64,000 bases of DNA from Methanolobus psychrophilus R15 (GTDB lineage Archaea; Halobacteriota; Methanosarcinia; Methanosarcinales; Methanosarcinaceae). Below are positions 9,167 to 17,924 of the stretch, piece by piece. Position 1 is the stretch's first letter. Each line of letters begins with the position of its first letter. Position numbers and translations under genes: made by a program. A model generated the notes under the pieces. That model was not told where the DNA came from. It saw only the letters and a list, made by a program, of their open reading frames with translations, and did not search any database. The stretch lies in contig CP003083.1 in NCBI GenBank assembly GCA_000306725.1, positions 2,108,001 through 2,172,000 of the forward strand, in the 5' to 3' direction.

Positions 9167-9631
9167 GTGAACAAATACCAGAAATTCAAGAAAATGGATA
9201 CCAAGAGTTATTCAGATGTGACCCGCTTCCTCAAGAAGACCACGCATCTCACAGCAAGGGAATGGGTGACTGCCCGCCTATGTGCGGATTTCAAGAACCT
9301 TTCCAACCAGTCAGAAATGACCTGGATAGGAGAAAAGCTTCCTGAGCTTGTTCCCTTCATGGAAGAAACATATACCCGGCAGGAAGTCTCCAATGCGCGT
9401 GCAACTTTCAAAAAGAAAGTCCAGCGAAGTGGAACTACATTCTTCTATGCATATTATGCAGGCCTGATCACCCAGGAAGAGATGCTTGGAATAATTCACC
9501 AGATCGTTACAGACATTAAAAAGCTCATGGTCACAGAAGGCAGTGAAGTCCCTGAGGAACATGCAACTGAGGTCCAGCTATTGATCGCTGAGGTGCTTCG
9601 CAGGATAAACGAGTCTCTGGACGAGGATTAA
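9167..9631 (+). CDS. Conserved archaeal protein of unknown function (DUF5806-like)
   Basis: A GTG start at 9167 follows AAGGAAG and gives a 154-residue soluble, mostly helical protein; the frame also opens upstream at 9119 but without a clear site. It contains TARLCADFKNLSNQSEMTW and the aromatic-rich block TTFFYAYYAGLITQEEML. The overall look resembles the archaeal DUF5806 proteins found in methanogens and haloarchaea, but I hold that assignment loosely. No catalytic motif is evident. It diverges from uspA. Confidence 0.6.
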   Translation: MNKYQKFKKMDTKSYSDVTRFLKKTTHLTAREWVTARLCADFKNLSNQSEMTWIGEKLPELVPFMEETYTRQEVSNARATFKKKVQRSGTTFFYAYYAGLITQEEMLGIIHQIVTDIKKLMVTEGSEVPEEHATEVQLLIAEVLRRINESLDED

Positions 9632-9655
9632 AAGGAAGGCATGGGTTTGTCGCAT

Positions 9656-9910
9656 TTATCGCAGCGATCTGCTATATCTTTCGATCATCCTCATCTCTAT
9701 CTGCCTCAGATACCTGGCCTGCACTACTGATACATACAGGGTTCTGTCGCCGAGTTTCACAACTATGTCTGACTCCTTTGGAATGCTGAACTCTACAGGA
9801 TATATGGCAGGTCCCCCACAGGTCGTGCACAGCCTGAAGTCCTTGCCAGACTTTTTTATGAAATCTTCCACTTCTTTCTCTATCCTGATCAGTGCCGGAT
9901 TATCTGTCAT
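9656..9910 (-). CDS. Small archaeal protein with one CxxC motif
   Basis: The 84-residue protein has a helical N-terminal part (IRIEKEVEDFIKK), a single CTTC pair at about residues 28-31 and a beta-rich middle, ending in a basic helix (RMIERYSRSLR). It may bind zinc as a dimer, or the pair may be redox active. I do not recognise a named family. It converges on the preceding gene. Confidence 0.55.
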   Translation of the reverse strand: MTDNPALIRIEKEVEDFIKKSGKDFRLCTTCGGPAIYPVEFSIPKESDIVVKLGDRTLYVSVVQARYLRQIEMRMIERYSRSLR

Positions 9911-10015
9911 GGGACTAAAGCCATCTTTTCACTACTTAAGTTTTATTCTCCTTCCGGCAGCAGTCCTTCCCGGGCAAATTTAAATTTAATGAGTTCCAAT
10001 GTATGCTCCATGTTA

Positions 10016-10312
10016 ATGAAGGATAAGGGAAAACTCGTTATCTGGCCTTCATATATCGACAAGACCAGATCAAGAAGTAATGGCCGTATTATCTCTCGGA
10101 AGTCCTCTGTGAGCGAACCCACTCTCCAGGAAATAGGCCTTGCAGCCCAAAAGCTGGGAATGGCCCCGGAAATTGAAGCTGATAAAGCTTATCCGAAGTC
10201 CTGGTGGGAGTCTAAAGGCAGGGTGCTGATAGATAACACTGCACCAAAGACAGCGCTAGCCAGAAAGATAGCTTCCACAATCAAAGACATGCGCTCCGGC
10301 CAGACAAAATAA
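10016..10312 (+). CDS. srp19: Signal recognition particle 19 kDa subunit
   Basis: SRP19 binds 7S RNA and helps SRP54 assemble on the signal recognition particle. From ATG 10016 the 98-residue protein reads KLVIWPSYIDKTRSRSNGR and later DKAYPKSWWESKGRVLID, both clear SRP19 signatures. The frame also opens at 9989, but an AAATTTAAATTTAA element at 9976-9989 looks like the TATA box, which puts the transcription start close to 10016. It converges on secG, another protein-export gene. Confidence 0.93.
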   Translation: MKDKGKLVIWPSYIDKTRSRSNGRIISRKSSVSEPTLQEIGLAAQKLGMAPEIEADKAYPKSWWESKGRVLIDNTAPKTALARKIASTIKDMRSGQTK

Positions 10313-10414
10313 TCCTGTTGATACTTACAGCAAGCAACCCCAAGGCAGGGAAAGCGATCAAAAAATTAGTAAATAGTAATCTCTGGATCAAAATTATAAA
10401 TCAAAAAAGTCCTG

Positions 10415-10435
10415 TTCCCTGGAACTCTCAGGGAA
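10415..10435 (-). terminator. Hairpin terminator embedding the secG stop codon
   Basis: On the minus strand, seven-base arms TTCCCTG and CAGGGAA flank a seven-base loop. The secG stop TGA (10428-10430) spans the end of the first arm and the loop. CAGGACTTTTTTG follows. Confidence 0.6.
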
Positions 10436-10607
10436 GAGGCCATATTCCAAAGCTGGCGTCCAGTATCATTATTACCAGGCCGATTACCACGCCTGAGACA
10501 ACTACTGTCTTTGGATTGATATGTATTGCTTTCTTGTCAGCCTCGTAATAGCGCATGAGGCCGGCCGATGACATCAGCCCGCTGCCGCTGGATTTCTTCT
10601 TTGTCAT
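10428..10607 (-). CDS. secG: Preprotein translocase subunit Sec61 beta (archaeal SecG)
   Basis: This 59-residue gene was read directly from the minus strand. It begins MTKKKSSGSGLMSSAGLMRYYE and continues with NPKTVVVSGVVIGLVIMILD, the typical archaeal Sec61 beta layout: a Ser/Gly-rich cytosolic start, the 'GLMSSAGLxRYY' motif and one membrane helix. GGAG lies before ATG 10607. The protein is the small stabilising subunit of the SecYE channel. Its stop lies inside a terminator hairpin. Confidence 0.92.
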   Translation of the reverse strand: MTKKKSSGSGLMSSAGLMRYYEADKKAIHINPKTVVVSGVVIGLVIMILDASFGIWPLP

Positions 10608-10699
10608 TATTATCTCCGTGAGCCTTTATTCAGTGATATATGATTAGTTGTTATATTAGTTATTTGCTGTCATTGATGGACTTAATCATTTAAAAGATT

Positions 10700-10716
10700 G
10701 TGCCTCAGGGAAGCAC
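10700..10716 (-). terminator. Hairpin embedding the mtnA stop codon
   Basis: On the minus strand GTGCTTC and GAGGCAC (one G-U pair) enclose a three-base loop. The stop TGA (10705-10707) spans the loop and stem. AATCTTTTAAATG follows, a modest T-tract. Confidence 0.45.
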
Positions 10717-11724
10717 CTCGTCCAGCAGGAAAGGCGGGTGGAACACACCATTCTCAGTGATTATACCGCTGATGTTCTCCATGGGGGTCGCGTCAAAAGC
10801 CGGGTTGTACACCTTTACATCTGCCGGCGCAATCTGGGCACCCCTGCAGAACCTGAGCTCGTTTTCATCCCTCAGCTCTATGGTCACAGTCTCTTCCCAG
10901 CCCTCAAAATCAAAGGTTGAGACCGGTGCCGCGACATAGAACGGTATTTCATGTTCCTTTGCCAGTACCGACAGGGTGTAGGTTCCGATCTTATTGAACA
11001 CTGCATCCCCTGTTATCCTGTCCGCTCCAACAATAATCTTGTCTACCATGCCCTTTCTCATCACATGTCCGGCCATAGAGTCGGCAATAAGTGTCACCGG
11101 GATATTGTCCTGCATTAATTCCCATGTGGTGATCCTGCTGCCCTGGTTAAGGGGACGGGTCTCGCAGGCTATCACATTGGTCTTCTTCCCTGCCTCCACT
11201 GCAGAGCGCACCACACCAAGAGCAGTACCCCAGTCCACACAGGCCATTCTTCCGGCATTGCAATATGTCATAACAGTATCGCCATCCTTGAGCAGTTTTG
11301 CCCCATGCTTGCCTATCATCTTATTAGTAGCCACATCTTCATCTGCGATGTTCTTTGCTTCGGAAAGGGCAATGTCCCTGATGCCTTCCACATCGTAGGC
11401 ATCTGATGTTGCATCGATGACCCTGTCAACTCCCCATGCCAGGTTCACTGCGGTAGGACGTGTGGCCTTGATGGTCTTTGCAGCTATATGCATGTCCCTT
11501 ATCAACGCATCCATCGTGCCGGCACTGCTCAGCGTGGCTGCAAGCGCTACTCCGAAACCACCAGCTGCACCAAGGGCCGGCGCTCCCCTTACCCGAAGGG
11601 TCCTGATGGCCTCGCAGAGAGAGCTGAGCGTCTTGCACTCAATGACCTTATATTCCACAGGAAGAAGGGTCTGGTCGATCATTACAATAGAATTTGATTC
11701 GTCATTCCAGTCTATGGTTCTCAT
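10705..11724 (-). CDS. mtnA: S-methyl-5-thioribose-1-phosphate isomerase family
   Basis: The protein belongs to the eIF2B-alpha-like aldose-ketose isomerase family. From ATG 11724 (MRTIDWNDESNSIVMIDQ) it has 339 residues, the family's usual length. Visible motifs are IRTLRVRGAPALG, MTYCNAGRMACVDWGTALG, IACETRPLNQGSRITTWEL and IVGADRITGDAVFNKIGTY, including the catalytic Cys and Asp. The known role is conversion of methylthioribose-1-phosphate to the ribulose form in methionine salvage. Close relatives act on ribose-1,5-bisphosphate in archaeal nucleotide recycling, so the substrate is not settled. Confidence 0.88.
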   Translation of the reverse strand: MRTIDWNDESNSIVMIDQTLLPVEYKVIECKTLSSLCEAIRTLRVRGAPALGAAGGFGVALAATLSSAGTMDALIRDMHIAAKTIKATRPTAVNLAWGVDRVIDATSDAYDVEGIRDIALSEAKNIADEDVATNKMIGKHGAKLLKDGDTVMTYCNAGRMACVDWGTALGVVRSAVEAGKKTNVIACETRPLNQGSRITTWELMQDNIPVTLIADSMAGHVMRKGMVDKIIVGADRITGDAVFNKIGTYTLSVLAKEHEIPFYVAAPVSTFDFEGWEETVTIELRDENELRFCRGAQIAPADVKVYNPAFDATPMENISGIITENGVFHPPFLLDEVLP

Positions 11725-11953
11725 GATATCTATCTGAATAAAGGGCATACCTGGAATAAAAATGTGAAGGTCAGCTCACGCATTTGAAACCAATTATACT
11801 TAATAATGTGTCGAAAAGCCTAAAATCAGAGGATACAAACACCTTATGGGAATTTGGGTTTGGCTTTTAGGTTGCGTTTACGGGGAAACAGAGATACCCT
11901 TGTGTTTCAGCTCTTGCTCTTGTGCAGACCGTGTTAGGCGGGGGATTAGGTAT

Positions 11954-13540
11954 ATGAAGAAATGGTTAGTGTTGATTACCCTTTCAATGGCGATGTTCAT
12001 CATAGTCATTGACACGACGATAATGAATGTGTCGATATCAGCTTTGATAATAGATCTGGATACCAGTGTGCGAGGTATCCAGAGTGCTATCTCGATCTAT
12101 GCTCTGGTCATGGCATCTTTTATACTCATAGGTGGTAAGCTTGGGGACATTCTGGGCAAGAAAAGAACTTTTTTGATTGGCTCAGTTCTTTTTGGTATAG
12201 GCACTTTCACGGCTTCCATAAGCCCCAATCTGGGTGTTTTAGTCATTGGCTGGTCTGTTGTCGAGGGCCTGGGTTCGGCGCTGATGCTGCCTAATATCCA
12301 GACACTGCTGAGGGATGAGTATGAGGGTAAAGACCTGGCTTTTGCTTATGGCATAGTCAGCGCCATTGGTGCAGTAGCAGCGGCCGTAGGACCTATCGTA
12401 GGTGGTTTTCTGACTACCTTTTATACATGGCGTTTGGCTTTCCTCGGGGAAGTGTTGATAGTGATCGCAGTGCTGGCGCTCAGTCGCAGCATCAAAGCCG
12501 ATGTGCCCCTCCCAAGGAAGCCGAGGTTCGATTTCGTAGGAGCATCTCTATCAGTTCTAGGCCTGTTCTCCATTGTCATGGGCATTTTGCTGGGACATAC
12601 CTATGGATTCTGGTTGTCCAAGCAGCCGCTGGTAATCGGATCATGGGAAATAGCTCCCTTCGGTCTCTCCGTGACCCCTATCCTGATAGGACTGGGTGTA
12701 CTATTCATAATGTTGCTGTTCAGATGGGAAAAGCGGCAGGAGGAGACAGGTAGTGATGGCCTTTTCAAACCATCGCTCTTCAGCACCCCGGGACTCACTC
12801 CGGGATTTATTGTCCGGAATCTTCATATGGCCATTATGGCAGCCTTCCTTTTTACTTTCCCGTTGCTGCTGCAGCTGACATTTGAATTCTCTGCCCTGGA
12901 AACCGGTTTTGCTCTTCTTCCCTTTTCGATAGTTTTATTGGTATCTGCCTTAATCGGGGCCAAGTTGACAGGTCGGTTCATAGCAAAGCGCATCATCCAG
13001 GCAGGGTTCCTGCTGGTGATCTTTGGCCTTGGAATAGTTGCCTGGACCGTCAAGCCCGATGTACAGCCGTCTGATATGGGTCTGGCCGTAGTATTTGGCG
13101 CAGGCCTGGGATTGATAGCTTCCCAGATATTGAACCTTATTTTCTCTTTGGTGGATAAGAAGGATGCCCCTGAGACCGCAGGTCTGAACGGCACCTTCGA
13201 GCAGCTTGGCAACTCCATAGGTGTAGCCCTGGTGGGTACCATCATGCTGAGTACACTACTGATCGGCTTACAGATGAGCATTGAGGAAAGCACCGAAATT
13301 CCGCAGGAATATAAGCCTGAATTGCTTGCGGCTGTGGAAAGTAGTGTGCAACTGGTTTCGGACACCCAGCTCAAATCCACATTGGAAACATCCGGTGCTG
13401 ATGCAGAAATGCAGGCGGAGATTCTGGACATTTACGCTTTGAGTAGGATCCAGGCCTTTAAGGTAGGACTTGCCTTCCTGATCTTCTTGGCCTTAGTTGG
13501 ATTGGTATCCACGGTCGGGTTATCGGACAGGAGGCTTTGA
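11954..13540 (+). CDS. MFS drug/efflux transporter, DHA2 (14-span, EmrB/QacA) type
   Basis: From ATG 11954 (MKKWLVLITLSMAMF) the protein has 528 residues and about 14 hydrophobic segments. Signatures include VIDTTIMNVSISAL in the first helix and GGKLGDILGKKRTFLIGSVLF after helix 2 (MFS motif A), with GPIVGGFL in motif C. This family exports drugs and other compounds by proton antiport. The open frame extends back to 11846 with a non-membrane stretch, but GGGGGAT precedes the chosen ATG. It is the first gene of a membrane/stress-type cluster. Confidence 0.88.
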   Translation: MKKWLVLITLSMAMFIIVIDTTIMNVSISALIIDLDTSVRGIQSAISIYALVMASFILIGGKLGDILGKKRTFLIGSVLFGIGTFTASISPNLGVLVIGWSVVEGLGSALMLPNIQTLLRDEYEGKDLAFAYGIVSAIGAVAAAVGPIVGGFLTTFYTWRLAFLGEVLIVIAVLALSRSIKADVPLPRKPRFDFVGASLSVLGLFSIVMGILLGHTYGFWLSKQPLVIGSWEIAPFGLSVTPILIGLGVLFIMLLFRWEKRQEETGSDGLFKPSLFSTPGLTPGFIVRNLHMAIMAAFLFTFPLLLQLTFEFSALETGFALLPFSIVLLVSALIGAKLTGRFIAKRIIQAGFLLVIFGLGIVAWTVKPDVQPSDMGLAVVFGAGLGLIASQILNLIFSLVDKKDAPETAGLNGTFEQLGNSIGVALVGTIMLSTLLIGLQMSIEESTEIPQEYKPELLAAVESSVQLVSDTQLKSTLETSGADAEMQAEILDIYALSRIQAFKVGLAFLIFLALVGLVSTVGLSDRRL

Positions 13541-13576
13541 GAAATAAATATGATGATGCCAGTAAGATAGGCATTC

Positions 13577-14617
13577 TCATTTGTTTTTGCTCTCTCCCAT
13601 AAGCTCAGCTATCCAGTGTGTGTCTTCAAAACTTTCCAAGACGGTTCGCACCACCATTGTAAGAGGGGTGCTGAGGAGTGCTCCTGCGGGCCCCAATACG
13701 AAACCCCAGTATATAAGGGACAGGAATACGACAGATGGCGTTAATTCCAGTCCCTTCCCTGCGAGTGAGGGGAACAGGAGGTTATCAGTAAGACCGTTTA
13801 CGATTAGCATGGCCACTACAATAGCCAGGGCACCCAAGGGGCTGTACTGCAGCAGCGCAAGGATTGCCGGAGGGATAACGGCTAGTGCCAGGCCGATAAA
13901 TGGGATATAGCCTAGCAGGAATGCCAAAAAACCCCAAAGGAAGGCAAATTCAATATCCGCGATGAGCAGAATGATAGTAGTTCCAATGCCCATCACAAGA
14001 TTGGTTTTTGTACGTATCACCACATAGTCCATTATCTGGCCGCCTAAATCCTTGATGTTTAATGCAAGTGTAAAACGCTCTTCGACTTCTCTTTGGACCT
14101 TCTTCGAAATTCCTATGGCATCTAACAACAGGAACGCAGTTGTGATTATGATGAGGCCGACTGTTGTTGCAGCACTCACAGTTCCTGAAAATATCGATGC
14201 CAAAGAAGCCAGCAGGAAAACTCCCACGTCGCGAGCGATAGACCCCAGTGATATATCAAGATTCTCTATGTATGGAATGTATCCCATAAGGCTGTCAACT
14301 CTCTCTGTCAGATTGCTCTGGTAAGCAGGGGTCAGTTCATTGAACTGCAGTATAGCACTGACTGTAAGAATGCTGACAACCACAACGATCACCAGGAACA
14401 GCAGGATGACAAGGGCGACACTGATCACAGGATGTACTCCTCTTTTCTGGAGCTTGTATATCAAAGGAGCAAATATGAGTGTTGCAAAGAGCGAGAACAG
14501 GATGGGTATTAATATTGGTGCGATCTCCCGCATTCCAATTGTCAGAAGTACCACGGCAACTATAACAAATAGAAGCTTTGTGGGCGCGGAAAATGTGTCA
14601 GTTTGTAAATTCTTCAT
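13577..14617 (-). CDS. AI-2E family transporter (PerM/UPF0118)
   Basis: The 346-residue protein has about eight hydrophobic segments arranged as in the AI-2E/PerM family: two at the start, a soluble middle (about residues 90-150) and a C-terminal group including GFLAFLLGYIPFIGLALAVIP and LSLIYWGFVLGPAGALLSTPL. Members have been linked to autoinducer-2 export and Na+/H+ antiport; the substrate here is unknown. ATG 14617 follows GAGGTACTG, so it is preferred over 14641. It converges on the MFS gene. Confidence 0.85.
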   Translation of the reverse strand: MKNLQTDTFSAPTKLLFVIVAVVLLTIGMREIAPILIPILFSLFATLIFAPLIYKLQKRGVHPVISVALVILLFLVIVVVVSILTVSAILQFNELTPAYQSNLTERVDSLMGYIPYIENLDISLGSIARDVGVFLLASLASIFSGTVSAATTVGLIIITTAFLLLDAIGISKKVQREVEERFTLALNIKDLGGQIMDYVVIRTKTNLVMGIGTTIILLIADIEFAFLWGFLAFLLGYIPFIGLALAVIPPAILALLQYSPLGALAIVVAMLIVNGLTDNLLFPSLAGKGLELTPSVVFLSLIYWGFVLGPAGALLSTPLTMVVRTVLESFEDTHWIAELMGESKNK

Positions 14618-14720
14618 ACACAGTACCTCTTGGATATTCATTAATATCTATTATCTATATACTTTTATTATATAAGTCTCGATCTACATGTTTTGCATCC
14701 ACTTTGCAAAAACCCGCACA

Positions 14721-15236
14721 TCATCTGTAAGCCATGTAGATTGCCACAACTCCCTCCAGAATAAGCAAACCAGCTGTGATCCATAACAAAAATTGAGCGC
14801 CCATTATTACATTCGTTGCCAAGGTTACCCCTATTATTATACTGATGATTCCGAAAGCTCCGATGCCCCAGCCCTCACCTCCAAAAGCAGCGATCAGGGA
14901 TGTGATGCCTATGACTATACCCATGATCCCAAGAATGAACACAAGGGTTGCAGGCAGGATAATAGCGCTCTGCAAAGGGTGCTGCAAGACTAGGATACCT
15001 GCAAGTACACCAATAACACCACTAAGGAGTTTCCATATCCATTGAGACCTGTTTTGGAAAATGCCAAGTATAAGGAATAGTCCCTGTATAAGCCACCAGA
15101 GACCAATAAGCAATGTGATCACGGTCAGGGTGGCTCCTGTCCATGTCAGCAACATTACTCCAAATATGAGGGAGGTTATACCTCCCAATAGCAGCGCTTG
15201 ATTGTTAATATTATATTTATCGATTGTAGTTTCCAT
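14721..15236 (-). CDS. HdeD-like DUF308 membrane protein, copy 1
   Basis: The 171-residue protein has six hydrophobic segments in three similar pairs, typical of HdeD/DUF308. Characteristic blocks are GVMLLTWTGATLTVITLLIGLWWLIQG and GIMGIVIGITSLIAA. HdeD of Escherichia coli aids acid resistance at high cell density, but the archaeal role is unknown. A paralogue lies next to it at 15507-16034 in the same orientation. Confidence 0.85.
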   Translation of the reverse strand: METTIDKYNINNQALLLGGITSLIFGVMLLTWTGATLTVITLLIGLWWLIQGLFLILGIFQNRSQWIWKLLSGVIGVLAGILVLQHPLQSAIILPATLVFILGIMGIVIGITSLIAAFGGEGWGIGAFGIISIIIGVTLATNVIMGAQFLLWITAGLLILEGVVAIYMAYR

Positions 15237-15506
15237 TCCACTCCCCCTTGAAAATTCGATTTACCCCTTTCTGATAATCCATATATGTGTTCTTCTTATT
15301 CTTTTTCAAGAAAGTCGAGATATTCGGTCACTTATCTTCGATAGCAGATCCTGTTTTCATCCGTCTTCTTATCTGCTTCTATATCTCTTTTAAAAGAAAT
15401 ATAAATTATTTGAAACGATGAGCAGAAGTAGAGTTCCGTTTGTGTCTTCCTGCATCTACCCATTCCTATAATGTGCTTCTATGGGTGTTAGTTTTTGTAG
15501 ACCGGT

Positions 15507-16034
15507 TTACTTATACGCCCAGTATATAGTGCTGATTCCCGATATGATCATCAGGAAAGCTGTTCCAAATATAAGTACCACTCCACCTATAAGGACATTA
15601 AATATTAACAGCAGTCCGATTATGATGCTTACAATCCCCAATATTCCGGTCCCCCATCCATCTCCCGCTAGGGCAGCAATCACAGCTAGAATGCCCATGC
15701 TCATGCCCAGTATCCCTAAAACTAGTGTCAGGGTGATTGTACCAATCACAGGGATCAGAAGTGGATGTTGAATAACAAGAATACCTGCAAATATGCCAAT
15801 AAGGCCTCCAATCAATTTCCAGATCCACTTGGACCGGTCAATGAAAATTGAGAATATCATGAATATTCCCTGGACCAGCCACCAGAGACCGACCAGCAGC
15901 ATGATCGCAGACAGAGTCGCTCCAGGCCATGTAAGTAACAAAATACCAAATATAATGGAGGCAATCCCTCCCAGCACGGCTGCCTGGTGATTGATAGCAT
16001 TTTCATTTATTCTTTCGTCTATTGTCTTAGACAT
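15507..16034 (-). CDS. HdeD-like DUF308 membrane protein, copy 2
   Basis: This 175-residue protein is a clear paralogue of the one at 14721-15236. It shares the same segments (GILLLTWPGATLSAIMLLVGLWWLVQG, SKWIWKLIGGLIGIFAGILVIQHPL) and six-span layout. The 270-base gap between the two has AT-rich promoter-like sequence, so they may be transcribed separately. The gene pair probably arose by tandem duplication. Confidence 0.85.
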   Translation of the reverse strand: MSKTIDERINENAINHQAAVLGGIASIIFGILLLTWPGATLSAIMLLVGLWWLVQGIFMIFSIFIDRSKWIWKLIGGLIGIFAGILVIQHPLLIPVIGTITLTLVLGILGMSMGILAVIAALAGDGWGTGILGIVSIIIGLLLIFNVLIGGVVLIFGTAFLMIISGISTIYWAYK

Positions 16035-16099
16035 TTCTTTCCCCCTTAGTTATAATTGATTCAGCTTTCACGTTGATTCTGCATCATAAGGCACCTTAA

Positions 16100-16450
16100 A
16101 ACTCCCATAATTGTCTGACCCGGGCCAGTTCATAATCTTCTACACATTCAGGAGGTGCTTTAGGGTCTTTCCCTTTGTTCCCTGCCCTATTCCTTTCACT
16201 TTGTAAGTATAATGTAGTTCTCTCAGATCATCTACATTTGTGCCAATAAAAGGGCAGGCTCCTCTCTTGCCATACCACAGTTATCTGCAGGTGTGGTGGC
16301 CCTCGGCAAACTGTCGGATATAGGTCTACAGCACTTCATCCGGCATATTGAAATCGCTGGCTGAATTGAGTTACTCTTTACTCCTAAAGAAACAGCATTT
16401 GTATGCCAGATTACACCCTGTTTGTTGACAAGCACATGGATGCCGGATGC
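16100..16450 (-). pseudogene. Possible decayed coding remnant (part PAS-like)
   Basis: The 525-base gap 16035-16559 has no intact gene. On the minus strand the frame ending at 16232 reads HVLVNKQGVIWHTNAVSLGV, which resembles a PAS-domain start. Other frames downstream also look protein-like but are cut by stops, for example PPECVEDYELARVRQLWEF ending near 16100. This suggests a frameshifted, eroded gene. The match is by eye and weak, and the two pieces may not belong together. Confidence 0.25.
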
Positions 16451-16559
16451 AATAGTTTAATGTTATTTTATTTCTAGCCTCTCTCTGCTTTGATAAAAAA
16501 CAAATCAATCAGAAGCAACCATGTGCAATGTCGTTAATTATGGTATTGATAAGTCCTTC

Positions 16560-17054
16560 TTAGTCTTCCGCAAAGGCCTCACGTAGTTTCTCTTCTTGTT
16601 CCTTGGAAAGATTGGAAGCGATCAGTTCAAACTTGAAATCTTTCATAGCCTCGACAACTTTGTCCATCACGGCATTGCTGCTCATCAGGAAGAGGGCAGA
16701 GGTTCCTTCGGTCACTTTGCTCCTGACCGATTTGATGAAATCATTGCTGATGCCCACCTCTGCCATAGAGCCTGCCATAGCGCCCATCGCTGCCCCGAAA
16801 GCCATGCCCAGGAACGGGACCAGGAATATCAGGCCAAAGAGCATGCCCCAGAAAGCACCGCTTAAAGCGCCCGCACCTGTCATATTGGCCAGTTGTTTTG
16901 TTTTTGGCTTCTTTTTACCTTCCGGCCATGTAACGATAGCTGCATCATGCAACGTGATTAGTTGTCTCTTGTTCAGGTCTTCAATTACCTCAAGAGCCTT
17001 TTCTGCGCCATCTGCGCTTTCAAACTTCAGAACTGTTAAAGTTGTCATTGTCAT
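16560..17054 (-). CDS. DUF1269 family membrane protein
   Basis: The 164-residue protein from ATG 17054 (MTMTTLTVLKFESADGAEKALE) follows GAGGG. It has a ferredoxin-like N-terminal half, a glycine/alanine-rich hydrophobic hairpin at about residues 70-100 (GALSGAFWGMLFGLIFLVPFLG) and a C-terminal alpha/beta part with LFLMSSNAVMDKVVEAM. This layout is typical of DUF1269. The function is unknown; members are often found with stress genes, as here. Confidence 0.85.
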   Translation of the reverse strand: MTMTTLTVLKFESADGAEKALEVIEDLNKRQLITLHDAAIVTWPEGKKKPKTKQLANMTGAGALSGAFWGMLFGLIFLVPFLGMAFGAAMGAMAGSMAEVGISNDFIKSVRSKVTEGTSALFLMSSNAVMDKVVEAMKDFKFELIASNLSKEQEEKLREAFAED

Positions 17055-17098
17055 ATTCGATTCTCCCTCTTCTTTATCCAATTCCCTTGTATCTTCTT

Positions 17099-17674
17099 TT
17101 ACCTTCCTTCATGTGCCATGCTGTCAATAACTACGGTAATGGCCAGGACCAGTAAGGCATCCTCATTGTCGCTCACGTCTACTCCATAAGTGTCGCGGAC
17201 GCGGAACCATGCTTTGGAGATGGATCCTATCACCTGGTCTCCTCTGAGTATCTTGTACTCATGGTTCAGAATATTGCCTTTCGCAGTCAGGTCTTCGCCG
17301 TCGGAAACCGAGATCTTCCAGCGGTCACGTAGTGGCGTTATCAGAGCGTTGTGTACTTTAGCTACTGCATGGCCGTCCTTCTCGATATCCATGGTATCGC
17401 GTACATGCGCTACTTTCTCCTGTATCTTGTAGATATCATTCCCCTGCAAATCCTGAAAATTCAGTGTTTTTCGCAAACGAAGTACCTTATTCTCAACTTG
17501 GAAAACCTTATCTCCCTGTTCATTTTCTATAAAGAAACGGTCCCCAATTGTAAAAAAGCGCTGATGCATTCTGAATCGTGTACCTACACGATCATTTGCT
17601 CCGGGAGCGGCAGAAGTATCCCTGTCTGAAAATACCCCCTCGCTTCCGGTTGTTTCCTTCATTCTTCTCAACAT
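17099..17674 (-). CDS. LURP-one-related (Tubby-like C-terminal fold) protein
   Basis: The 191-residue protein has the LURP-one/YxjI pattern: RFRMHQRFFTIGDRFFIENEQGDKVFQVENKVL, then repeated strands such as DLQGNDIYKIQEK and RDTYGVDVSDNEDALLVLAITVVID. The family forms a twelve-strand barrel around a hydrophobic helix, related to Tubby and phospholipid scramblases. Its role in archaea is unknown. The first 35 residues are low complexity, so the true start could be later (MHQRFF). It follows DUF1269 on the same strand. Confidence 0.8.
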   Translation of the reverse strand: MLRRMKETTGSEGVFSDRDTSAAPGANDRVGTRFRMHQRFFTIGDRFFIENEQGDKVFQVENKVLRLRKTLNFQDLQGNDIYKIQEKVAHVRDTMDIEKDGHAVAKVHNALITPLRDRWKISVSDGEDLTAKGNILNHEYKILRGDQVIGSISKAWFRVRDTYGVDVSDNEDALLVLAITVVIDSMAHEGR

Positions 17675-17924
17675 AAAAATGTCCCTCTGGCTGCATCAAG
17701 AAAAGGCACCCAACCCCTATAGACATCAGTCTTCTAAATGCAAAATCCTGGTTCTTATCAGTAGTTTACTGTACTTCGATATTTTTCATGAAAGAATTAA
17801 TAGCCTTATGAAACTATCAGATGAAGCAAAGTTATCAATACTTTAATTCAAACCTTACTTTTTGAGGGGATTGATGCGAGAGATTTCCTATGTTTATATA
17901 TCTTAACATTGAATATTATCTTCT

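Noticed and set aside
10318-10548. Plus-strand ORF after srp19
   Set aside because: It is antisense to the Sec61 beta gene, whose motifs are unmistakable on the minus strand.
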